Source: Lutispora saccharofermentans (GTDB lineage Bacteria; Bacillota; Clostridia; Lutisporales; Lutisporaceae). Taken from it: a stretch of DNA of 64,000 bases. Position 1 is the first letter of the stretch. Each line of letters starts with the position of its first letter. The notes under the pieces are model-generated. The model saw only the letters and a list, made by a program, of their open reading frames with translations, was not told the origin of the DNA and searched no databases. The position numbers and the translations under genes are program-made. Below are positions 36,500 to 44,342 of the stretch, piece after piece. The stretch spans positions 146,556 through 210,555 of the forward strand of contig NZ_JAJEKE010000005.1 of the NCBI RefSeq assembly GCF_024363565.1. Direction: 5' to 3'.

Positions 36500-37749
36500 A
36501 CTATTACCTCCCCGAAATTCTTATAAACCGTTCCGTCTTTCATCACGAAGCCTACATTTCTCATCACATTCATATCATTCAGCGGATTCCCTTCAACGGC
36601 GATAATGTCCGCCAGCTTTCCCTTTTCAATCGTACCTATTCTATCATCCCAGCCCAATAGTTCAGATCCTGTCTTGGTTGCAGAAATCAATGCATGCTCC
36701 GGCTTCATTCCGACTTTTTCAACCATCAATACCAATTCTTCTGCCTGGGTGCCATGATAAAGATATGGAGCTGCTGCGTCTGTCCCGAGAGCTATTTTTA
36801 CCCCTTTATCATAAGCCATTTTTATATTGGTGAAATGAACCTTTTTACATATTTGGGCCTTTTTAATCGCATAGTCGGCTATCTCGCCTTCCTTCATTTT
36901 GGACAGCATTCGAGTATTCACTGTAAGGGTCGGAACCAAGAAAGTACCTCTCTCCACCATCATTTCCGCTGTCTCTTCATCAATAAAAGTGCCATGCTCT
37001 ATAGAAGTAACTCCGGCTTTTACAGCACATTTGATGCCGTTCAATCCATGAGCATGTGTAGCTGTTGTTTTTCCTCTGAATTCGGCCACTTCAATGATTG
37101 CCCTCACCTCTTCATAGGTCATCTCCTGAGCTCCCGGGTCGTCTCCTGTTGTCAGCACACCATATGTAGACATAAACTTGATAAAGTCCGCACCATACTT
37201 GAAGTTAAAACGAGCTGCCTGACGAGCCTGATCCGGCCCACATATGATAGCTCTCACATTATTCCTGTCACCGCCTGTGTATGGCGGCTGCAGAGGACTA
37301 TCCCCATGTCCGCCCAACGCATTTAGCGGAAGCCCCGCTGCCATCATTCTCGGACCCCAATGATAGCCTTCATTGATCGCATCCCTTATCGCGACATCTG
37401 CGAATCCGGGAGCTCCAGCATCTCTGATCGTGGTAAATCCAGCCATCAAATCATTTTGAACCCACTTTATTCCCCTCAACGCATAGGTCGGGGGAGAAAC
37501 CGTATACATGCCATCTACCGTTAACTCTTTGAAGCTGCCATTGCCCCAGCAATGAGTATGTGAGTCAATCAAGCCGGGCATAATGAATTTATCGCTTAAA
37601 TCCATCACTTCGTAGTTTCCCAAATCTCCTATCCGGGATATTTCCAGCACATCTGAAATCTTGTTGTCTTCAACTACTATTGCCATATTTTGTTGGACAG
37701 CCTCATTTGAGGCTTTGAACAGTTTTCCGCATTTAATCAGTTTTTTCAT
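36496..37749 (-). CDS. Metal-dependent amidohydrolase (imidazolonepropionase/Xaa-Pro dipeptidase-like)
   Basis: A 417-aa amidohydrolase-superfamily enzyme. Metal ligands: HxH in GLIDSHTHCWG (about 61-63), probably carboxylated Lys in GADFIKFMSTYG, His in TATHAHG, His in SIEHGTF, and Asp in LGTDAAAPY. Related enzymes hydrolyse dipeptides with C-terminal proline, hydantoin-like or other cyclic amides. The operon context with a peptide transporter, M24 peptidase and RidA suggests peptide or amide catabolism. Confidence 0.87.
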   Translation of the reverse strand: MKKLIKCGKLFKASNEAVQQNMAIVVEDNKISDVLEISRIGDLGNYEVMDLSDKFIMPGLIDSHTHCWGNGSFKELTVDGMYTVSPPTYALRGIKWVQNDLMAGFTTIRDAGAPGFADVAIRDAINEGYHWGPRMMAAGLPLNALGGHGDSPLQPPYTGGDRNNVRAIICGPDQARQAARFNFKYGADFIKFMSTYGVLTTGDDPGAQEMTYEEVRAIIEVAEFRGKTTATHAHGLNGIKCAVKAGVTSIEHGTFIDEETAEMMVERGTFLVPTLTVNTRMLSKMKEGEIADYAIKKAQICKKVHFTNIKMAYDKGVKIALGTDAAAPYLYHGTQAEELVLMVEKVGMKPEHALISATKTGSELLGWDDRIGTIEKGKLADIIAVEGNPLNDMNVMRNVGFVMKDGTVYKNFGEVIV

Positions 37750-37772
37750 GTTTACACCTCTTAATAATTTTT

Positions 37773-38201
37773 TTACACAATCTCCAACATCCTCGGATTC
37801 AAGATATGGCTCCCGCTTCTTTTATCCTTATATGCTATGGCTTCAATCTCCACCCTGGCGCCTCTCGCCAAAGAAGCCGCCGCCACACAGGACCTGGCGG
37901 GCTTATGAGTGGTGAAATACTTGAGATAAACATTATTGAAATCGTCAAATTGATTTATATCTGTAATAAAAATTGTTATCTTTATTACATCCTTCAAATC
38001 ATACGCTGCTGATCTGAGTATCGCTTTTATATTTTCCAATGCTTGCACACATTCATCTTCGAAAGTCAAATTTTCTGATTGATTAGCTGAATTGTTCAAG
38101 CCAAACTGCCCTGAAGTGAACAGGAATCCACCTGCCATAATTCCTTGAGAAAACAATGGGCTTGAAGGGATAGAATCAGCAGTTGCGTACCTTTTGCTCA
38201 T
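37773..38201 (-). CDS. RidA/YjgF-family enamine/imine deaminase
   Basis: A 142-aa RidA-fold protein (usual length about 125-130) with GIMAGGFLFTSGQFG near the N-terminus, and the catalytic Arg expected in the SCVAAASLARGARVEIEAIA stretch. RidA proteins hydrolyse reactive imines from PLP or amino-acid catabolism. First gene of the peptide operon: about 24 bases precede the amidohydrolase. Substrate is inferred from the operon. Confidence 0.87.
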   Translation of the reverse strand: MSKRYATADSIPSSPLFSQGIMAGGFLFTSGQFGLNNSANQSENLTFEDECVQALENIKAILRSAAYDLKDVIKITIFITDINQFDDFNNVYLKYFTTHKPARSCVAAASLARGARVEIEAIAYKDKRSGSHILNPRMLEIV

Positions 38202-38315
38202 GTTTTACTCCTCCTATAAATTTTCTTCACAGTTTTTTTGCTTCTATAGCTTTAAGCAATGAAGCAAACAAAATTAAGTCATATGCATCACTCCCCAATT
38301 CAATATTTCAGCCTG

Positions 38316-38525
38316 CTAAGCACCTCTTGGCTTGTCTTGATTTTCAATAAAAAGTGCCGTTAGTGAAGTGTTTAGTTCTTGAGCAATCTTTTTTAGAAGT
38401 GCTATGGAGGGATTATAGTGGCCATTCTCCAGAGCAGATAAGTATTCCCTAGTTATATTGAGCTTCACTGACAGCTCCTTTTGTGTAATCCCTGTTTTTT
38501 CTCTTGCTTCCTTTATTCTCAACAC
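38316..38525 (-). CDS. Small XRE-family HTH regulator
   Basis: About 69 aa, nearly all helix-turn-helix (TQKELSVKLNITREYLSALE followed by NGHYNPSIALLKKIAQEL). GTG at 38525 is preferred, nine bases after a G6 run; GTG at 38534 touches that run. It is divergent from another XRE protein at 38707, sharing a spacer of 170-180 bases full of ATTAC-type dyads. Lies at the edge of the defence island. Confidence 0.83.
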   Translation of the reverse strand: MLRIKEAREKTGITQKELSVKLNITREYLSALENGHYNPSIALLKKIAQELNTSLTALFIENQDKPRGA

Positions 38526-38552
38526 TATCAACACCCCCCAATGAATAATATT

Positions 38553-38689
38553 GTAATGTTTTATATTACGTTTATCAAACCCATTATAATGTATTACATT
38601 ACGTTTTCGTTAAATACCTTTTGTTTTCTCTGTATATCTTGTATTTTCTAGGCAAGTTGTTTATAATAATGTAAAGTATAATCTTACAT
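38553..38689. promoter_or_regulatory. Shared operator region of two divergent XRE regulators
   Basis: Dyads GTAAT-N7-ATTAC (38553-38569), AATGTA-T-TACATT (38588-38600) and ATGTAA-N9-TTACAT (38669-38689). The last one overlaps the -10 TATAAT (38677-38682) of the gene at 38707. The shared core TGTAAT/ATTACA suggests one or both XRE proteins bind here and repress. Confidence 0.6.
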
Positions 38690-38706
38690 ATATTAAGGAG
38701 ACTGCT

Positions 38707-39009
38707 ATGGATATTGGTAGTAGAATAAGGGACTTAAGGAAATCTCATGATATAACAATAGTTGCATTAGCTCGAAAAGTTGGATTAACTCGTGAATACT
38801 TAAGCAACTTAGAACATAATGTCAATACTCCATCTCTAAGCACTTTGCAGAAAATTTGCGACGCTCTGGAGGTATCCATGGCTGGATTTTTTAATGCAGA
38901 TGATGCAGCACTTCCCCCTGAATATCAGGAATTGCTGCATAATGCCAAAAGCCTTTCTCCGAAGCAGCTTGCATCTCTTAACGAATTTTTGAAATCTTTG
39001 AAGCAATAG
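38707..39009 (+). CDS. XRE-family HTH regulator
   Basis: A 100-aa protein with a Cro/C1-type HTH (about 5-60; VALARKVGLTREYLSNLE) and a short C-terminal helical tail (LSPKQLASLNEFLKSL). RBS AAGGAG before ATG. Convergent with the five-gene Pycsar-like operon, whose terminator hairpin follows. Possibly controls itself, its divergent neighbour, or the defence operon. Confidence 0.87.
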   Translation: MDIGSRIRDLRKSHDITIVALARKVGLTREYLSNLEHNVNTPSLSTLQKICDALEVSMAGFFNADDAALPPEYQELLHNAKSLSPKQLASLNEFLKSLKQ

Positions 39010-39021
39010 AATAAAAATGAA

Positions 39022-39079
39022 CAATAAAAATACCTTCTGCTATGGTTTCTTATCCTATAACAGAAGGTATTTTTTATTG
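39022..39079. terminator. TACCTTCTG-family hairpin, copy 2
   Basis: Same hairpin as at 23467 and 43985 with T runs on both strands. It separates the convergent XRE gene and the cyclase/E1/E2/JAB operon, ending both transcripts. Confidence 0.85.
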
Positions 39080-39085
39080 TATTAT

Positions 39086-39604
39086 CTACCTTTCCAAATA
39101 TTTTATAGTATCAATTACTTGTATCTCAACTTGATAAATATATCTTTTAGTTGTTATGTAGCCTAAAAGTTCAACCTTATCATTTTCTAAGAAAGCAACT
39201 ATACACGCAAAAGCATTAAATCTATAATCAGAGTCATACATGATTGAAGAGAGAGTTGCAATATCTCCTCCACTGACCCCTCTTAATGGTACTATATGGC
39301 TGTGCCATTCCCCAACATAGTCTACACCATATTTTTCATAATGCTCTCGGAGAACCTTTGAGCAGTATCCTGTATCTCTAAGAAATTTGGTTGAAGAATG
39401 ATACGCTTTAGGACCTGGTAATGAAGCATGAGTTACATTTACTGTTAAGGGTTTAATGTCACTCCCTATTAAAATGCCTCCGGTTTCGACTTGGGGACTA
39501 TCCTTTGTAGTCTTAACGATAAACTCATATGCTTCCCTTCTAACATTTAACTGTGGTTTTACAACCTCTAATTTTTTATACCGATAGTTTCTGAATAATC
39601 TCAT
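39086..39604 (-). CDS. JAMM/JAB-family isopeptidase (Cap3-like deconjugase)
   Basis: A 172-aa zinc isopeptidase of the Mov34/MPN/JAB fold. The full JAMM signature is present: E40 in VETGGILIG, then H101-S-H103, seven residues, S111-G-G-D114. In type II CBASS the JAB protein Cap3 cleaves conjugates made by the E1-E2 protein Cap2. This gene overlaps the E1 gene by 29 bases and is the last of the operon. Inference: it removes whatever the E1/E2 pair attaches to its target. Not a housekeeping RadC (different layout). Confidence 0.9.
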   Translation of the reverse strand: MRLFRNYRYKKLEVVKPQLNVRREAYEFIVKTTKDSPQVETGGILIGSDIKPLTVNVTHASLPGPKAYHSSTKFLRDTGYCSKVLREHYEKYGVDYVGEWHSHIVPLRGVSGGDIATLSSIMYDSDYRFNAFACIVAFLENDKVELLGYITTKRYIYQVEIQVIDTIKYLER

Positions 39605-40922
39605 TATACTTATCCTCTATATTAATATTTCTAATTTCTTCTGCTAATGAGCCACAAATGGGGCATTCAGGATGAATGTTATAATTGCAGTAATTAGTTC
39701 CAAATGGTTGTCTAAATTTATATGGCTCAATAAACTCAATATTTCTTACTGCTCCCCAAGCAATGTAATTATAAGGTAATTTACCAAATCCATTATCGGG
39801 ATCGTCTTTTATTGTCATAAGAGCAACCTTTGCTGCCATCGCAGCAACTATAAACACATCAGTCCTAGTGCCCCTACTATTGCCATTTGAATTCTCTACT
39901 TGAGAACTATATGGCAAAATTCCTTCTCTGGTGTCATTATCTTCTATTAATGCACCTTGCTCCTTAAGATGAATCCTTGTACATTCATAACAAGCAGCTT
40001 TATTTGGTGTAACCCTAATTATTTCTCCAATCTTTGCATTATCAAAAGTACATACCAAAATAAGTGGTTTACTAAATTTAACACATATATAATTTACCAT
40101 TGCCCGTGATTCCGGGTTATCTGTAGCACAAATTACAATATCTGAACATTGTACTGCTTCTACTAATTTTTCAGGGTAAGACATAATATCATTTTCGCAC
40201 TTTTTAATACTGGTAGGTAATGAATGCTCCTTAATTACATCTTCAACTGCATCTATCTTTTTTCTGCCTAAGTCTCTTACACCACATATATGTCTAAAAA
40301 GATTCACACTATTAAGCCTATCTTTATCAAATAAATGTAATGTTCCTACACCTGCTGCTGCAAGTTCCATAGCAATAGAAGATCCTCCACTCCCTAATCC
40401 AACAATAACTATAGATTTCTCTTTCATTTCTTCTAACGGCACTAATCCATCTATTCTTTTAAACGGATTAGGCTTCTCCTCTAATGCTTGTACTTCCCCA
40501 GGTAAAATTAATTTTTTTCCCTTTAACTCAAGAAAAAAAGCAAGTAGTATCTCTTTTGAATCTTCTTCAACAAATAATAAATATTCTGCTTTTGACTCCT
40601 GAATCATCTCAAATAAGTCTTCCGGTAGCCATTGAGTTAATTCTTCAAATAACATATCCCAATTTTTTATTTTCTTTATTAAACCTTTTTTTACTTTTAC
40701 CCAATAAGCCAATTTATCTTTATAATTGTTATTACAGAGTCTATGTTTCGATACTTTAAGAGAAGCAAGGCACGGTTCCATATCTCCTGTTCCCAGATCA
40801 ACACTAAATGCACCTAAGACATCACCTTTAATAAATCCGTCAATATAGCCCCACGATATATCGCATTTTCTCATTTTATCTATTAATTCTTCACCAATCA
40901 GCATACAGTACCACGAAGCCAA
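39576..40922 (-). CDS. E1-like ubiquitin-activating (ThiF-fold) enzyme
   Basis: About 448 aa. C-terminal ThiF/E1 adenylation domain: nucleotide motif IVGLGSGGS (near 175-181), FDKDRLNSVNLFRH with the expected Asp and Arg, and ICATDNPESR; paired zinc-binding CxxC sites (CYEC and CPIC) frame it. Candidate catalytic Cys: the one in ILVCTFDN or in a later loop. The N-terminal 160 residues form a separate domain I do not recognise. TTG at 40922 is preferred, eight bases after GGGAGG; a GTG at 40931 lies within that RBS. Follows the E2 gene by one base. Expected to adenylate a C-terminus and pass it to the E2. Confidence 0.88.
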   Translation of the reverse strand: MASWYCMLIGEELIDKMRKCDISWGYIDGFIKGDVLGAFSVDLGTGDMEPCLASLKVSKHRLCNNNYKDKLAYWVKVKKGLIKKIKNWDMLFEELTQWLPEDLFEMIQESKAEYLLFVEEDSKEILLAFFLELKGKKLILPGEVQALEEKPNPFKRIDGLVPLEEMKEKSIVIVGLGSGGSSIAMELAAAGVGTLHLFDKDRLNSVNLFRHICGVRDLGRKKIDAVEDVIKEHSLPTSIKKCENDIMSYPEKLVEAVQCSDIVICATDNPESRAMVNYICVKFSKPLILVCTFDNAKIGEIIRVTPNKAACYECTRIHLKEQGALIEDNDTREGILPYSSQVENSNGNSRGTRTDVFIVAAMAAKVALMTIKDDPDNGFGKLPYNYIAWGAVRNIEFIEPYKFRQPFGTNYCNYNIHPECPICGSLAEEIRNINIEDKYNEIIQKLSV

Positions 40923-40923
40923 G

Positions 40924-41364
40924 TTATGCACCTCCCTTTATAGGTACATCAGCCATGCCTTCATCAGGCATTTTATCAATTAGTTTAAATAGAAATGCCA
41001 AGAAATTAAAATACCAAATTTCAATTTTTTCAACTACATCTACTGTAGTATACTTCACATTCCATAATTTAGGTTGCAAATAACATAAGTTACCATCCTC
41101 CCACCTATGCCATTTATGTCCCCACATCTCTTTGGGTAATTCCGGCTCAAGTGGATAGACTTTAAGAGGTATGATTGGAAAACCATCAGGATATATTAAT
41201 CTTACCTTTAACGGTGCTGCTTCGATTCCCTCAGGAATTAAATTAACTTCACCTTCCCATGCAAGTTTACCTTCATATTTGCATAAAATGAATCTTTGAT
41301 ATTTGCTCTGCATACTTTGGTATTCTAGAACAACCCTATTTTTATCAAACTCATACCACTTCAT
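40924..41364 (-). CDS. E2-like ubiquitin-conjugating-fold protein
   Basis: A 146-aa UBC-fold protein: AAPLKVRLIYPDGFPIIPLKV (in parts) equals the E2 beta-sheet and the YP..P motif, followed by HRWEDGNLCYLQPKLW, where C94 matches the E2 active-site cysteine in the context H-x6-G-x-LC. The C-terminal helices VVEKIEIWYFNFLAFLFKLI complete the fold. It is a separate protein, unlike the E1-E2 fusion Cap2. Starts 4 bases after the cyclase stop. Confidence 0.88.
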   Translation of the reverse strand: MKWYEFDKNRVVLEYQSMQSKYQRFILCKYEGKLAWEGEVNLIPEGIEAAPLKVRLIYPDGFPIIPLKVYPLEPELPKEMWGHKWHRWEDGNLCYLQPKLWNVKYTTVDVVEKIEIWYFNFLAFLFKLIDKMPDEGMADVPIKGGA

Positions 41365-41368
41365 AATA

Positions 41369-42277
41369 TCACCTAAAAAACGGCCGGTCTTTTAGAGGGC
41401 GAGGACCCTTATTGATATTTTTCTCTGCATTCGCTTCAACAGGGGAACCATCATTTAAAACTGTTATGGATTTTAAAGCCGGCAACTTGTTGCTAATCAA
41501 GGCTCTCTCAAGTTCATAGGAGTCCTCACAAAATTCAGTGTAAAAACTTTCCCAATTGAAAGAGAACCTTTCATAAGTATATTTCTTATTATCCTTTTGA
41601 AAAGAGTATGGCTCGTATTCCTCTTTGTATGTGTCTGGAACCCAGTCTGCAATATTCTTGCCCATTATCACTTCCCATGAACTTGCATGGCTTGAATTTT
41701 TACCGGCAACAAAAGAAACTTCAGATATCGGCTTAACTTGATTTATATCTAATAACCCAATTCTTGTCCATAGCACATTCCCATATTCTATACCCATACC
41801 AACCTTAACAGTCTCGTCTAATAACTTATCTAAATACTGGTTTACTACTTCCTTTATACCGTGCATAAGAAAGGAACAGGTCCTCAAAGAGTTAAATGCA
41901 TCTTTTTCTGTAGTAGTATAGCCTTGACCAAAGTATGCCATAACTCCATCTCCAGTAAACTCTGCAACATATCCGCCATACTGTCTAATACTAATGATTG
42001 AAGCCGCCGTAATTGCTTGTAGGATTTTAACTAATTCTTCATTATCGAGTGCAATAGACATCTTTGTAAAGCCTCGGATATCCATAAAGAAAACAATAAG
42101 ACTCCCCGGTATTGTCTCGCCTATCTCAACATCTGTAACTTGGGGATGCCCTAAACCAGTAGATATTGATTTATTAATTATTGACTTCGTTTCTGCAAAT
42201 ACAGCATCATGCCACTGAGAAGGTTTGTCATAAATAGATTTGTAAATTTCGCTAAATGACCTTATTGTATTTGCCAT
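41369..42277 (-). CDS. Class III nucleotide cyclase, PycC-like (Pycsar)
   Basis: A 302-aa soluble cyclase. Class III catalytic domain (about 55-205): metal Asp D66 in IVFFMDIRGFTKMS and D110 in EFTGDGVMAYFGQG, with VGMGIEYGNVLWTRIG behind. In Pycsar defence a class III cyclase (PycC) makes cCMP or cUMP after phage infection to trigger a co-encoded effector. The effector gene is immediately upstream (16 bases). Residues 270-302 form a probably disordered tail ending PLKDRPFFR, which could be the conjugation site by analogy with CD-NTase tails in type II CBASS. Nucleotide specificity cannot be read with certainty. Confidence 0.88.
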   Translation of the reverse strand: MANTIRSFSEIYKSIYDKPSQWHDAVFAETKSIINKSISTGLGHPQVTDVEIGETIPGSLIVFFMDIRGFTKMSIALDNEELVKILQAITAASIISIRQYGGYVAEFTGDGVMAYFGQGYTTTEKDAFNSLRTCSFLMHGIKEVVNQYLDKLLDETVKVGMGIEYGNVLWTRIGLLDINQVKPISEVSFVAGKNSSHASSWEVIMGKNIADWVPDTYKEEYEPYSFQKDNKKYTYERFSFNWESFYTEFCEDSYELERALISNKLPALKSITVLNDGSPVEANAEKNINKGPRPLKDRPFFR

Positions 42278-42293
42278 CTCTACTCCCCTCCAT

Positions 42294-43286
42294 TTAATTA
42301 ATAATAGTTACAATAAATAAAACAAGCACATGTAAGCTCTGATCGACTAAAAATCTCATTTGCACATTATCTGTCTGCTCTTTTTTTACTTTTTTAAGCC
42401 ACCAATTAACAATATCTCCTTTATCTAGCAAGGCATGAGAAAAACAAATTACTGCTATACTTATTAAGGATAATCCTCCTGCTATTAAGGAAAATAGATA
42501 TGCAACAATTACATAGACAAGACTATGGATTATCAGGGCTATGGATATTCTATTTTTGTTTTCAACCTGCCAATTAGTCTGTAAAAGAAAATCACCTACT
42601 ATATGTCCTACAATTAAGTATAGAAACATGTTATAATTTTGATTTTTAATGCTCCATGAAGGTGAAAACTCTATATAATAAGTTACTAGTACCATTATTA
42701 TTGTAAGTGCAGCAGTACAAATACATTGCTCTAACCATATTAAGGCTGCTTTGGTCCTTTGCATTTTCTTTTCTCTAATATACGAAAGCTTCAATAATTC
42801 CATAATTAGTGCTTTTAAAATATCTGTGTTTTCACTTTCTTCCATGATTTTATAATATTCACTAGCACTTATACTAAACTTTAAATCTTCAAGTTCCCAT
42901 AAATAATCTTCCCATCGCATAGTTGGAGTCATACCGCATAAATAATATTTTATTTTGGGCTTATTTAACCAATCTCCAATATCAATGTGATGATTTGGAT
43001 CATTTGCTGGATTGATAGACCGCAATGAAAGAATCAGTGATATGAAAAGGCACACTAAAAAATAACTAACTCCTAAAATTGCAATCATCTCAGGTAATAT
43101 TGTCAACTGTTTTAATGATGTATAATATTTATCTATTAAAGTTACTACTCCAGCAATAAGCCCCATAACTACAACAATAACAGCCCCGGATTTTGTATCT
43201 GTAAAACGAATAATTTCTTGAGTATCATTAATAGCACTATATAGAAAACTATACTTCTCGCTGTATTTTTTTTCTGATTGATCCAT
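42294..43286 (-). CDS. PycTM-like membrane effector fused to a DUF3307-like domain
   Basis: A 330-aa membrane protein. N-terminal part resembles Pycsar effectors: helix IRFTDTKSGAVIVVVMG, hydrophobic segments at about 35-52 and 65-87, and NDPNHHIDIGDW. A third segment lies at 185-203. Residues 220-330 look like DUF3307: HIVGDFLLQTNW, IHSLVYVIVAY, FSHALLDKGD and VDQSLHVLVLF, with about three more helices. PycTM effectors are thought to damage the inner membrane upon cyclic-nucleotide binding. The DUF3307 extension is unusual. First gene of the operon; RBS GGAGGTG. Confidence 0.82.
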   Translation of the reverse strand: MDQSEKKYSEKYSFLYSAINDTQEIIRFTDTKSGAVIVVVMGLIAGVVTLIDKYYTSLKQLTILPEMIAILGVSYFLVCLFISLILSLRSINPANDPNHHIDIGDWLNKPKIKYYLCGMTPTMRWEDYLWELEDLKFSISASEYYKIMEESENTDILKALIMELLKLSYIREKKMQRTKAALIWLEQCICTAALTIIMVLVTYYIEFSPSWSIKNQNYNMFLYLIVGHIVGDFLLQTNWQVENKNRISIALIIHSLVYVIVAYLFSLIAGGLSLISIAVICFSHALLDKGDIVNWWLKKVKKEQTDNVQMRFLVDQSLHVLVLFIVTIIN

Positions 43287-43984
43287 AGTGCCAATATCAC
43301 CTCCTTTATATAATTAATACAAGATTTAATTGTTAGGTATCAATTACTGGCATCAAAGATGCAGTACTACAATGCCGCTTAATTGCAATAACTAATACTT
43401 ATTTTGACTTAAGTAAGCCAAGCAACTGCATCAAAGTAATCCTTGATCTTTTGCTCATTGTTTAAAATAGTTCAATTTACTTAATTATTTAATAAATTCT
43501 TCAAATTTCTACTATTACCTTCAAAGTATTTATCGCAAATTTCGTCAATATTTGTCATTTATTTTATTGCCTTTTAATTTCTTCTTATCGCTCTTCAAAT
43601 ATCTTTTAGCCTCTATTTCCTTCCAAACCATAGTACGTATAAAACATTATACAACTTATTAAATGGCATATTCTTCGTAAAGTTGCTTATCTTTGAACTC
43701 TTCAGCCTTACAGCTAAAAGCTGGTTATGCGCATAACCTTCAAGACCCTTATGCAGCCTTTACTTGGAGCTATATTAAGAAAAATTTTTTCTTCTGCATT
43801 TAGTTTTGATTTAATGCTTCATTAGCCTAGTAATTTCTTAATACATTGTATTAACGTAATAATAAACTGAATAGACCCGTTTATTGCATACCCGCAAACT
43901 TTGACATATCTTCTCATTCTCTATATATTAGAATAATTTATCACGACAAAAAATTTATAGAGATACGTGATTAATGAATTTTAT
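43287..43984. other. 698-base AT-rich spacer upstream of the Pycsar-like operon
   Basis: No RBS-led reading frame of note. The operon promoter should lie within the first 100 bases (TTGATA and TATTAA words on the minus strand, 18 apart, weak). I see no further structured element until the hairpin at 43985. Such long spacers often contain unrecognised small RNAs or decayed genes; nothing can be claimed. Confidence 0.4.
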
Positions 43985-44041
43985 ATAAAAAATACCTTCT
44001 GCTATAGTTTCTTATCCTATAACAGAAGGTATTTTTTATTG
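43985..44041. terminator. TACCTTCTG-family hairpin, copy 3
   Basis: ATAAAAAATACCTTCTG...CAGAAGGTATTTTTTATT. Ends the ATPase/HTH transcript on the minus strand, four bases after the HTH stop. The bases just before it match the scar at 23530-23562. Confidence 0.8.
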
Positions 44042-44045
44042 TAAT

Positions 44046-44243
44046 TTAGTATTCAAGCCTTGATATGTTGGATTGCTTAGTTCCTACTTTCATGGCTAAT
44101 TCTGCTTGGGTTATATTTTTTTCTTTCCTGGCTTTTATAACCTGCCTTATCAATTCGTATTCAATAGCTAAATTATCATATTCGGCTTTTACTTCCGGAT
44201 TGAAAAGTAATTCCTTCTTAATTTCTTTCCAATCTCTATCCAT
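44046..44243 (-). CDS. HTH antitoxin-like protein (HigA type), orphan
   Basis: A 65-aa protein with a cropped XRE HTH at its C-terminus (ARKEKNITQAELAMKVGTKQ then SNISRLEY). ATG at 44243 is preferred, with GAGGAG nine bases upstream; a longer frame exists only because the MazE relic is fused in front. HigA-type antitoxins accompany RelE-fold toxins, but no toxin gene is adjacent, so it is an orphan or regulates the ATPase. Confidence 0.7.
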   Translation of the reverse strand: MDRDWKEIKKELLFNPEVKAEYDNLAIEYELIRQVIKARKEKNITQAELAMKVGTKQSNISRLEY

Positions 44244-44285
44244 GTTAATTCTCCTCAATATTCTTACCGACCAAAGGAATGATTT

Positions 44286-44342
44286 GATTGCCTTTGGTAT
44301 ACGAATAGCTGCACTATTACCCCACTTACTTAAATAATTCAT
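44286..44342 (-). pseudogene. 5' remnant of a MazE-type antitoxin gene
   Basis: Nineteen codons read MNYLSKWGNSAAIRIPKAI, nearly the same as the start of the antitoxin at 23947-24204, then the homology stops and the frame runs into the HTH leader. The ATPase gene stop lies within this relic. It shows that a MazEF locus once lay here and was deleted between MazE codon 19 and the HTH gene. Confidence 0.8.

Noticed and set aside
36694..37326. 210-codon plus-strand frame antisense to the amidohydrolase
   Set aside because: Antisense shadow with Cys/Phe/His-rich unlikely composition.
43287..43984. Searched for a ubiquitin-like small gene belonging to the E1/E2 operon
   Set aside because: No RBS-led short frame ending in Gly was visible here, and the intergenic gaps of the operon are too small, so none is claimed.
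23467..44041. Considered the three TACCTTCTG hairpins as a CRISPR-like or mobile repeat array
   Set aside because: They lie about 5-16 kb apart, each directly after a gene end with T runs on both sides, which fits terminators carried along by recombination rather than an array.
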